From contig JAKLJP010000008.1 in assembly GCA_023151115.1 (NCBI GenBank), forward strand, positions 1 to 64,000: a DNA stretch of 64,000 nucleotides, written 5' to 3'. The stretch is from Anaerolineae bacterium. GTDB taxonomy: Bacteria; Chloroflexota; Anaerolineae; 4572-78; J111. Within the stretch, counting starts at the first letter, position 1; each line of letters begins with the position of its first letter. Below the pieces are notes generated by a model. It was given only the letters and a program-made list of their open reading frames with translations. It ran no database searches and was not told the origin of the DNA. Shown here piece after piece: positions 56,978 to 64,000 of the stretch. A program made the position numbers and the translations under genes.

Positions 56978-59031
56978 CTAGTTTTGGCTCTCCTGTGCAA
57001 TTGGATAAGTTTTATTTTTCGCAACTCTTCCAACTTTTCTAGTGAATTTTTTTCACCAATCAAAGCCTGAATAATAAAGATATCTATCTTTCTTAAGATA
57101 TCATCAAAGTCCTTCTTCGCTTCAGCCAAGTTCTGACCGAATATTGATAAAGTTGATAATTGGTCTAACGTAAAAATCGGAATCGGTATTTTGCGTAAAT
57201 GTGTAGCCTCGAGCTTAAGAGCCCCACCACCCATTACAGTCGCCATCTCTTCCATAGCAGCAATACACCAACTGCTATTTAAAATTGCGAGTAAAGTGTA
57301 TTTATTAAATTCAGGAAAACTATTTGTTTTCCAAATAGTAGAAAAGTTAGCGTCAATCAATATCTCTTCTTCGGGATTGAGTAGTGTCCGAGGGTACAAA
57401 TTATTAACTCGCGGCACAAATAAATCTGGTGAATGTCGCCGAGTAAATGGGGGTAACATATACCAGAAACGGGGCAGTACATCTAGTTTTTCAAGGTCCC
57501 TCCCTCGCACGTTAGGCTTAACTGCTGACAAATCAGGAATATATTGAGGATCATTCTTTGTACCTATATTTGTCTTGGCAGCCACTTTTACAAGCGTGCT
57601 CAAACCTTCTGGCAAGACACTATAAATCGGGTCTCCAAAAAGATTTGTTTTACCAATACTTTGTATATCTTCTAGCAAGGCATAGTTTTGAAGGGCTAAA
57701 ACTCCACCCCCCAGTTTATTTTTCTCTATCGTATAATTGTTACCAAGTTCTGATTGCTTTCTCAGGACTGGTCGCAAACAATCTTCGGGAACACTGATTT
57801 CATCAATACCAAAAATGCTATTGGGTTTTACAAGCCAACCATCTTCTGTCTTTTCTTTTATATCAACATAAAAAAATTTGTTCGCACCTGTTCTAAGTCC
57901 CTGACTTACCTGAATGCCAAATCGTTCCAAAGTATAAAACTTAGTTGGTTTATCTTCTAACCATTTAGTAAGATAATAAGGAACTAAGGCTTCATTCTGT
58001 CCCGAATTTGACGAATAAACTTTGACATTTTCTAGTAAATTTAACCAAGCATTCCCATTTGTTTTGATTCTTAGATCAGTAGCTTTTTTTCTTAACAGCA
58101 CTTTTCTTACTTTAATCAAGTTGCTATTAAGGTTTTTCTCCTTTTGTAAGGCATCTACAAAAGCCTTCTCCGGCTCTTCCAGGTCAGGAAATAGATTTCC
58201 AACTATGCTCTTATTGTTGACAACCTCAGGTGAAATGATTAATTGTAAAAATTCTTCATTCGTCCATGCAAAAGTAGAGTCCAAACGATCTATTCTTTTT
58301 GCAACCAGCAAGGTGGTTTTAACCTGTGCATCACTGAACCAAGTAGCATGAGCGTCTTCAACCACGTACTCAATTTTAAACCAACGAAGAAGCAAATATT
58401 GAATTATTTGGGCGTAATCCCGACTCAACCAGGTTTCAGGAACTACCATTGCTATTCTGCCATTGATCTTCGTGAGCATAGCGCAGAGTATCCAAGCGGG
58501 TACAGCAAGATCAGATAAACCTGAATAACTGGAGATAATCTGAGCAAAGAGTCTTTTATCCTCTTTGTCTAATGTAGGGAAAATCTGAATGCTCTTTAGG
58601 AGGTTGTTCCGTATTTCCAGAGCAGTGGGTATGGCAAAATCAGCTAGTCTTTTTCGGGAAAGTTCCTGATACCGAATATACGGGGGGTTTGTAATAACCA
58701 AATCAAATGCTTTACAGGGGAGTCTCGTCAAAAGATCTACATCAAAAGCATTCCCTTGAAAAAGCAGTAATTTCTCTTTTGATATACCTTCGCCAAATCG
58801 AGACGACACACGAAAATGAATAAGTGGATCTATCTCTATGCCTAGGAGCAAATCTTTTCGTAAAGGGTAGGAAGAACATGCAGCAAGCATGTCACCGATT
58901 CCACACATAGGATCAATGACCGTGTTTGCATCTTCATAATTGGCAAGATGTGCTAAGAGAGTAGCGAGGGGCAAGCCGGTAAAGTATTGTCCTAGAATTT
59001 TTTTTCGGGAACTATTTAACGGCAATCCCAT
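56974..59031 (-). CDS. N6 DNA methyltransferase (TaqI/Eco57I-like)
   Basis: The 685-residue protein has SAM motif V-I-D-P-M-C-G-I-G-D-M-L (about residue 38-50), then L-G-I-E-I-D-P and the adenine motif D-L-V-I-T-N-P-P-Y (about 109-117), in the order of the gamma class. About 400 residues of C-terminal sequence include a TaqI-like target-recognition part with N-L-Y-P-R-T-L-L-N-P-E and the late G-G-A-L-K-L-E-A-T-H-L segment. No nuclease motif is visible. Middle gene of three, with 18 bases to the first gene and an ATGA overlap with the third. Confidence 0.82.
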   Translation of the reverse strand: MGLPLNSSRKKILGQYFTGLPLATLLAHLANYEDANTVIDPMCGIGDMLAACSSYPLRKDLLLGIEIDPLIHFRVSSRFGEGISKEKLLLFQGNAFDVDLLTRLPCKAFDLVITNPPYIRYQELSRKRLADFAIPTALEIRNNLLKSIQIFPTLDKEDKRLFAQIISSYSGLSDLAVPAWILCAMLTKINGRIAMVVPETWLSRDYAQIIQYLLLRWFKIEYVVEDAHATWFSDAQVKTTLLVAKRIDRLDSTFAWTNEEFLQLIISPEVVNNKSIVGNLFPDLEEPEKAFVDALQKEKNLNSNLIKVRKVLLRKKATDLRIKTNGNAWLNLLENVKVYSSNSGQNEALVPYYLTKWLEDKPTKFYTLERFGIQVSQGLRTGANKFFYVDIKEKTEDGWLVKPNSIFGIDEISVPEDCLRPVLRKQSELGNNYTIEKNKLGGGVLALQNYALLEDIQSIGKTNLFGDPIYSVLPEGLSTLVKVAAKTNIGTKNDPQYIPDLSAVKPNVRGRDLEKLDVLPRFWYMLPPFTRRHSPDLFVPRVNNLYPRTLLNPEEEILIDANFSTIWKTNSFPEFNKYTLLAILNSSWCIAAMEEMATVMGGGALKLEATHLRKIPIPIFTLDQLSTLSIFGQNLAEAKKDFDDILRKIDIFIIQALIGEKNSLEKLEELRKIKLIQLHRRAKTR

Positions 59032-59049
59032 TGGAAAATAATTAGACTA

Positions 59050-60840
59050 TTAGTTGAAGATTTCTCTTCTTACTATATCAATATGTTTATAGAAGGTTTC
59101 AGCATTCATTGAAACAGGAATTCCTTTTTCAAGACACTCAGCAATATATCTTGAATAAAGCCGTTCAGGGTTTCTTTCCTCAGACTCCTTACTGGTTTCG
59201 GAAGCCCTCAAAAGCAGATTCTGGATAATCTGTTCCTTAGTAATGGAAATCCGTCCATTTTGTGTATTCTTGGCTTTTGAGAGAAGTAATAAAGGGTCTC
59301 CCTTAACTATGATACTCGATGTAACTTGTTTAAAGCTCCCTTGTATCTTGTCTAGTACACTAGAAGTTTCAACCGAAAAACAGGCCGATGTATAAGCATC
59401 CATTAATGCCTTCCATACTGCTGCCTCAGCCGAATGAAAAACTAGAGTCACCTTACCATCATCCTTTAAAACTCTATTCATTTCAAAAAATACTGAACGC
59501 ATAAGATTTCCATAATCTTCAACAGTCTTGCCTTGGGCTTTGCTGATAACTATCTCATCTGCTTGGTCTGTCATTTTACCTAACCAAGCTTCATTAATTT
59601 GGTTTATTTCGGCGTAAGGGATATAGCCCCCAAATGGGGGATCTGTAAAAATATAATTAATAGACCTATCAGGTATTTTTAATTTGGTACTGCTACCATT
59701 TATAACTTTTACTTTACTTTGGCTACTTTTAACTAATTCAAAGGCGTTTTTAAAGGTAGTAAGTTTTCTCCTTAATCCCTCAATTATATTTTTCTCAACA
59801 GGCAAACTGCTTATATAAAGCACACCAGATTGAGCTCCGGTAAGAATAAAATCGGTCTTGCCATTCTTAACTACCACTCTGGACATTAGGGTAGAGTGTG
59901 AAGCATTGTAACTTAATATGAGTAGGGCTATCGAGTCCCTAATCGTTATTGGCAACTCACGTATTTTTTCCCAAAGCTTTCCAAGTACAAGTAGATTACG
60001 TTTAGTGTAAAAATGATGTATGTGGCTTATACCCTGGTGATAACCTTTTCTATAAAGATCACCCCATTTAACTCTTTGAACAGGAATACTATCAGATAAA
60101 GCAGTATTGACTACGCGCTCAAATACAGAATAATCTTGCTCTTCTACTAATCGGCTCCAAGTCTTCTTACCCGTTCGTCCATATATTTTGATTGGAATCC
60201 GCTTCTTTTTTAAGATTTCTTTCCCCAACAAGGGATCGAAGTGCTTTTCAATGGAACGTTCAACCTCATTGATACCAACTACACAATCGCAATATGGACA
60301 AGTGAAATCAGAACTCAATCCTAATGGCTCCTCTTGGACTGCAACCTCCCAAAAAGAACTTTCTTTATTACAATTTGGACAGATTAGTATATCTGACCAA
60401 ATCACATATCTGATTGTTCCTTTATTCCCATTTTCATCATAAACGCTGTAAATATCCTCTAATTCATTCTCCACTCGATTGAGAAGTCTTATTACCTCAT
60501 CCTCAAAAATCTCAGGATCAGGGGGATTACACATAACCTGCGCAACAAATGAACCAAGGGGACTTAATTCATAAAGAATTGCGTTCCTTGCACCCCATTT
60601 AGGGGTTACTCCTAACTGCCCTGCTATTTGCTTCATGTTGTCTGTGGGGTTGTCACAAAGTAAAGTTGCTAGACCTGTAGTGCCACTACCTGCAAATGGA
60701 TCAAGTATTAAATCTCCTGGTGAAGTGTGACAGGCAATGTAGATTGCAATTGCTTCTGGAGAAATTTTTGTGGGGTAAGGAAAGCTATTAAATAGTGCCC
60801 CAGTCCTTTTTGAAGGCAAAGGGTTAGAGTATAGCTGCAT
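59050..60840 (-). CDS. DNA methyltransferase with zinc-binding insert (alpha-like order)
   Basis: The 596-residue protein starts with a Y-S-N-P-L-P-S-K-R-T-G-A segment and motif I D-P-F-A-G-S-G-T-T-G (about 50), then a long insert with C-P-N-C and C-P-Y-C pairs (about 160-190), and the catalytic motif T-D-P-P-F-G (about 395). Motif I first and D-P-P-F later matches the alpha class (Dam-like) of N4/N6 methyltransferases; the family with Cys pairs is often called DUF1156-like. The ATG at 60840 is chosen; a TTG at 60858 also fits. First gene of the operon. Confidence 0.78.
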   Translation of the reverse strand: MQLYSNPLPSKRTGALFNSFPYPTKISPEAIAIYIACHTSPGDLILDPFAGSGTTGLATLLCDNPTDNMKQIAGQLGVTPKWGARNAILYELSPLGSFVAQVMCNPPDPEIFEDEVIRLLNRVENELEDIYSVYDENGNKGTIRYVIWSDILICPNCNKESSFWEVAVQEEPLGLSSDFTCPYCDCVVGINEVERSIEKHFDPLLGKEILKKKRIPIKIYGRTGKKTWSRLVEEQDYSVFERVVNTALSDSIPVQRVKWGDLYRKGYHQGISHIHHFYTKRNLLVLGKLWEKIRELPITIRDSIALLILSYNASHSTLMSRVVVKNGKTDFILTGAQSGVLYISSLPVEKNIIEGLRRKLTTFKNAFELVKSSQSKVKVINGSSTKLKIPDRSINYIFTDPPFGGYIPYAEINQINEAWLGKMTDQADEIVISKAQGKTVEDYGNLMRSVFFEMNRVLKDDGKVTLVFHSAEAAVWKALMDAYTSACFSVETSSVLDKIQGSFKQVTSSIIVKGDPLLLLSKAKNTQNGRISITKEQIIQNLLLRASETSKESEERNPERLYSRYIAECLEKGIPVSMNAETFYKHIDIVRREIFN

Positions 60841-61005
60841 ATATTTATTGTCTTTCAATTTCTATTTACTGGTTACTGGGAGTAGCTAAGAATAATTGGG
60901 AGCGCTGGTTGAAACACCCCTTGCTCTTTTTCGCGGCATTCCCTATAGAAAAACGTACAAAATGCCAGTTACCAAGACAGTTTTTAATGCCGTAGATGTG
61001 GCTAT

Positions 61006-61040
61006 CAAAACAAAAGCGCCGCCCTTTGACCAGGCGGCGC
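61006..61040 (-). terminator. Terminator of the tail-gene transcript
   Basis: On the minus strand GCGCCGCC (61040-61033) pairs with GGCGGCGC (61023-61016), 9-base loop, followed by TTTTGTTTTG. It stops transcripts from the tail genes at 61242-64000 before the methyltransferase operon. The 380-base gap (60859-61241) has no gene. Confidence 0.75.
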
Positions 61041-61100
61041 AAATATGCTACCATGCACGATACAAACCGGCTGGTGCCACAATCACCTGATCCGGGCTAA

Positions 61101-61127
61101 AGCCCCGCTTGCACCGGGGCTTTTTCG
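61101..61127 (+). terminator. Intrinsic terminator, plus direction
   Basis: AGCCCCG (61101-61107) pairs with CGGGGCT (61115-61121), loop 7, followed by TTTTTCGTTG. It has no plus-strand gene within 7 kb upstream, so it may serve an unseen small transcript or be a two-way structure. Confidence 0.6.
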
Positions 61128-61241
61128 TTGCCAGAGTATAACACAGCTTCATTGGATTGACAATCAAGCTGATGAGAGTCAGTCCATTTTAAATGATAGC
61201 ACAGGTGTTCTGTTTTGTAAAGATAGAGAGAGCCAATCCCC

Positions 61242-61859
61242 TTAACTCCCCGCTAACTCGGCCAGCGCCGCTGCCAGCTCAGCCTCTAATCCCTCGCCGA
61301 CCTGGGCCAGCTTTATTTTCTCCAAAGCCTTGCGCCGTTTATAGACGATCATCCCGAAGCCCTGCTGCATCTGGCCCCACTTTGTTTCTTGCATGGCAAG
61401 AAGTTGGGTCGGGGTCAACCCCGGCGCGGAGGTTTCGCTGTAAGCCTGCGCCTCCATGTGGGTGACGATGAAGCGCTGCGGGTCTACCGTCTCCGGCTTG
61501 CCGAGCGTATTCCACTCCAACAGCCGAAAGGCGATATTGCTGATCATAGCCACATAGAACAGCTCAGGCTCGATGATTTTCATAGCCACGACCATCGCAT
61601 TGGCCCATTTGTTGACCTCGGCTTCGGCCTCGGTTTTGAGCTTCGCGCCCCAGGCGGCCAGGTATTCCGGCCCGGCGGCATAAGCATCCAGTTCGGCAAA
61701 AGTCGGTTGTTCATGCCCTGGTACATTCCACAGTAAGAAATAGTGGCGCTCATGGCCCTCATCGTCAAGGGACTTGGCGACTTCAAAGTTAGTTCCAGGT
61801 TCAAAGTTCCCCCTGGCTTCGGGATATTTTGCTTTGATGATGTCTGCGTAACCTGGCAT
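61242..61859 (-). CDS. Tail-fibre-associated hypothetical (assembly-like)
   Basis: A 205-residue helical, charged protein beginning M-P-G-Y-A-D-I-I-K-A-K-Y-P-E-A with Q-Q-G-F-G-M-I-V-Y-K-R-R-K-A-L-E-K in the second half. Its position directly after the tail-fibre-like gene, one base apart, is typical of tail-fibre assembly chaperones or DUF4376-like proteins of phages. Function by position only. Confidence 0.5.
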   Translation of the reverse strand: MPGYADIIKAKYPEARGNFEPGTNFEVAKSLDDEGHERHYFLLWNVPGHEQPTFAELDAYAAGPEYLAAWGAKLKTEAEAEVNKWANAMVVAMKIIEPELFYVAMISNIAFRLLEWNTLGKPETVDPQRFIVTHMEAQAYSETSAPGLTPTQLLAMQETKWGQMQQGFGMIVYKRRKALEKIKLAQVGEGLEAELAAALAELAGS

Positions 61860-64000
61860 TTAAGCCTCCAGAGAAAGTAGACCAAACACGCCGGGGAAGT
61901 TGGTCGTGGTGATGTAGCCTCCGGCTTGAATAAATCCCCATAGCTCCACATATTCACCGCTGGCCAACCAGATAAACCCACTGATGTTCTGAGCGGCATT
62001 ACCCATGTCGCTCGGTTTTCTGACGTTTTGCTGCAACAAGACGGTGCTGCCGCCCTTGAGGATACGAATAATAAACTGGTTGTTGTTGGCCGTTACATCG
62101 AAGTTCAGCATCCCGTAGACGATGTGCCAGCCGGTTCGAGCGGCGGTTAACCTTGTTGAGCCATTCCAAAGATTAGCAGTAGACCAGAGTGAACTAGAGA
62201 AGGGTATTGCGGTATGCGTGGCTGCGGCCAGGTTGTAGTCAGATGTTCGCTGCACAACTTGACCCGTTGCCTTGAGGTCAGCAGCAGCGTAGCCGCCCAG
62301 GTTATCCACTCGACATTCCGCGTGGAAATTGTCCCCACTGTAGCCCCGCAGCCACCACTGCGAGCCGGTCCAGTGAGTTTGAACACTATAGTTGGAGTCA
62401 TTATCACGCCGGTAGAGCCGGGTCACACCGGGCCGGTTGGTAGAGATTTTGTCTACCTTGTTGGCGTCCGCGACAACGGACAGTTCGCCAAAGGCTGCGC
62501 CATCATCAGTGTAGAGGAAGCGGTTGAGGGCCAGGTCAAAATGGATCCGCCGCGTCGGGCCGGCGATGATCGGGCCGTCGAGCGACTTGGCCACGTCGGC
62601 GACTTCGGCGTGAGCCGGTGAGCCGGCCGTGAAGTTGATAAAGCGCCCGTTGGTTTGGTTCGACAGCAAGCCCACATTGCCGCCACTGCCAAGCTCGGTG
62701 TCCTGAACGGTGATTCTCATGCCGGCCGCCTGCATCAAGTTGCCTTCGGTGGTCGAGGCAAACACCTTGATCCGCCCGCCGTCGCTGTCGTATTCGCGGA
62801 AGTCCGCGCCGATCCAGACCGGCGTGGCCGTGTTGCCGGAGATGAACGGCGTCAGCGTCCCCGTTCCCAAAACGGTGCGTATGCCATTGACCCACTTGAC
62901 CAGGGTCACGGTGTCGGCCACATTGTCAGCCTCCACCGCGTACATGGTCCACTGGCCGGGGGTGGTGTTCTTGATATAGAAAGCCAGGCCCGACTTGCCA
63001 TTGTACTTGTGCTGGATGCCGGCCTGAATCGTCCCCTTCCAGATGTCTACCGTCCCGCTGGGCTTGTGGGCCAGATACCAGGCAGTCGGTGAAGTAATGT
63101 GATTGATCTGCCCCAGCGAGAACGGTTTGCCTGGCTCGCCGCTGCGGTTGCCGGTGTAGATGTGCCACTGGCCGACATCACTGCCGGTCGAGGCGGCAAA
63201 CTCCCAGGCTTTGCCCACGTCGCTGGTCCGGTTGGGATCATCGGGGTGAGCCTTGACGATTCTCAAATCGTCCACGTCCACGTAGGGCGAGCCGGTGGCT
63301 GTGTTGAACTGCGCCCGGAGGGTCAGGTTGCCGATGTAGGACCAGGCAACCGGGTCGCCCCAGGGCGTAAACTCCGACTTCTTGGCCCTGAGATAGTTCC
63401 AGCCGGTGACAAAACCGCTGTTCCATTGCTTCTTTAGCCCGCCATCGGCGCCGACATCAAACGAAAGTTCGACATAGGTCAGGGTGGTCGCATCGCTGAC
63501 GTAGACCGCCATCATCACATAGTCGTCGTTGCCAAAGCGGCCATCCTGGGAGTAATCCCAACCGCCCGTGGGATGGAAGTAGTAGGCGACGTTCATGTTG
63601 CCTAAACCCGCCTGGGAAACCAGATGCAGCGAGACATCACCATCCACCAGGGTTGTCGAACTGCGCGGGGCCGGGGTGGTTTTGAACCAATCGCTCCACC
63701 AGGCATCACTACCGCTGTTGGCGTGAAAATCGTGGATTAGCAGCCAGTGGAGGGTTTCAAGCGGGGTGATGGTTGAACCGCCGTAGCCGTCGAACTTGTC
63801 CTGAATGGTCTGATCCGGCGCGCCGGCCGTGATCGGTCGCCCGGCAATCCAGGCGGTTGGCGTGCCGGCGTTGCCGGCCCAATCGTAGGGCGTCAAGCGG
63901 AAGTATTTAATCACCCCGCTGGCCTGGTCTACCACTTGTGGAAAAGCGGCAAACAGGGCGCGGTCATTGATAACGGCTGCCCCGCCGCCCGAGCTGTCAT
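61860..64000 (-). CDS. Tail-fibre-like protein, 5' end beyond the window
   Basis: The frame is open to the window edge, so at least 713 residues are visible (from D at 63998). A start GTG at 63935 is possible but the reading frame continues upstream with S-S-G-G-G-A-A-V-I-N-D. The middle is a series of beta sandwiches (lectin/LamG-like: E-L-S-F-D-V-G-A-D-G-G, W-Y-L-A-H-K-P-S-G-T-V-D-I-W). The C-terminus (about 590-713) is a C1q/TNF-like fibre head pattern: T-G-W-H-I-V-Y-G-M-L-N-F, N-N-Q-F-I-I-R-I-L-K-G-G and I-W-L-A-S-G-E-Y-V-E-L-W-G-F. Such ends bind host surfaces in phage fibres. Confidence 0.6.
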   Translation of the reverse strand, partial: DSSGGGAAVINDRALFAAFPQVVDQASGVIKYFRLTPYDWAGNAGTPTAWIAGRPITAGAPDQTIQDKFDGYGGSTITPLETLHWLLIHDFHANSGSDAWWSDWFKTTPAPRSSTTLVDGDVSLHLVSQAGLGNMNVAYYFHPTGGWDYSQDGRFGNDDYVMMAVYVSDATTLTYVELSFDVGADGGLKKQWNSGFVTGWNYLRAKKSEFTPWGDPVAWSYIGNLTLRAQFNTATGSPYVDVDDLRIVKAHPDDPNRTSDVGKAWEFAASTGSDVGQWHIYTGNRSGEPGKPFSLGQINHITSPTAWYLAHKPSGTVDIWKGTIQAGIQHKYNGKSGLAFYIKNTTPGQWTMYAVEADNVADTVTLVKWVNGIRTVLGTGTLTPFISGNTATPVWIGADFREYDSDGGRIKVFASTTEGNLMQAAGMRITVQDTELGSGGNVGLLSNQTNGRFINFTAGSPAHAEVADVAKSLDGPIIAGPTRRIHFDLALNRFLYTDDGAAFGELSVVADANKVDKISTNRPGVTRLYRRDNDSNYSVQTHWTGSQWWLRGYSGDNFHAECRVDNLGGYAAADLKATGQVVQRTSDYNLAAATHTAIPFSSSLWSTANLWNGSTRLTAARTGWHIVYGMLNFDVTANNNQFIIRILKGGSTVLLQQNVRKPSDMGNAAQNISGFIWLASGEYVELWGFIQAGGYITTTNFPGVFGLLSLEA

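Noticed and set aside
53720..60858. BREX, DISARM or Type I restriction system
   Set aside because: No PglZ, helicase, PLD nuclease, HsdS or HsdR gene lies beside the methyltransferases.

Overview
The window looks like chromosomal DNA from an uncultured or little-studied member of the Chloroflexota, probably near Anaerolineae. This is inference from style, not from a marker tree. The hints are proline/threonine-rich (PTPTPT) lipoproteins with beta-propeller or surface domains, a PfhB-free set of scattered housekeeping genes, many perfect hairpins built from short repeated words between genes, and a translated PFDRLRAG-type repeat inside a protein. The core part (1 to about 48.8 kb) is moderately GC-rich with short gene clusters on both strands. 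From tRNA-Lys at 48.7 kb onward the content changes to a phage-like or integrated element that runs off the right edge.

Layout. 0.1-4.2 kb: DUF3224 protein, an SDR dehydrogenase, a small DNA-binding-like protein, and a multi-PAS NarL-type sensor kinase whose membrane domain is cut off by a frame break. 4.2-5.1 kb: gene-free stretch with a probable free-standing RNA of about 200 nt (promoter, stem, intrinsic terminator) and a leader in front of cysH. 5.1-10.4 kb: assimilatory sulfur/siroheme operon (APS/PAPS reductase, siroheme synthase, siroheme nitrite/sulfite reductase, an unknown protein, DUF4202). 10.5-12.8 kb: AIR-synthase-like (HypE/SelD/ThiL fold) gene behind a leader with an 18-residue peptide, two mutually exclusive hairpins and a terminator; then an MBL-fold protein. 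13-19.1 kb: mutL, a membrane-anchored methyltransferase, a GbsR-like regulator with its own promoter/operator, msrA, and a pheA-DAHP synthase pair coupled by ATGA. 19.3-29.1 kb: two PT-rich lipoproteins, an MttB-family methyltransferase, SURF1, a REC-histidine kinase, a nuclease-like lipoprotein, glycosyltransferase, VanZ, and a tail-anchored protein. 29.1-33.6 kb: scpA, a TolB-like gene remnant, rsmD, and the C1-folate pair fchA-fhs behind a leader with a terminator. 33.6-39.6 kb: four-gene envelope operon (LVIVD propeller, TolB-like propeller, SpoIID-like protein, bead-like repeat protein). 39.8-48.7 kb: the main sigma factor with a long structured leader, a stand-alone response regulator, a PHP-AlbA fusion, mogA/moaB-like, HIT, YqeY, a 7TM-HD phosphodiesterase, ybeY and dgkA, then tRNA-Lys(CTT).

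The right arm (48.8-64 kb) starts with a small HTH repressor facing nine short early-type genes. The two divergent promoters carry the same 15-bp operator-like word, as in a lysogeny switch. It then holds an AT-rich operon of three different DNA methyltransferase-like proteins, one with a possible N-terminal nuclease domain, and two tail-fibre-like genes. No integrase, capsid or terminase is in view.

The most unusual features are: palindromic repeats that sit in frame inside coding regions (mutL, a glycosyltransferase, the signal peptide of a lipoprotein, the tail of pheA); the leader-peptide/attenuator at 11.6-11.85 kb; the free-standing RNA near 4.5 kb; and the three-methyltransferase module in the mobile element.
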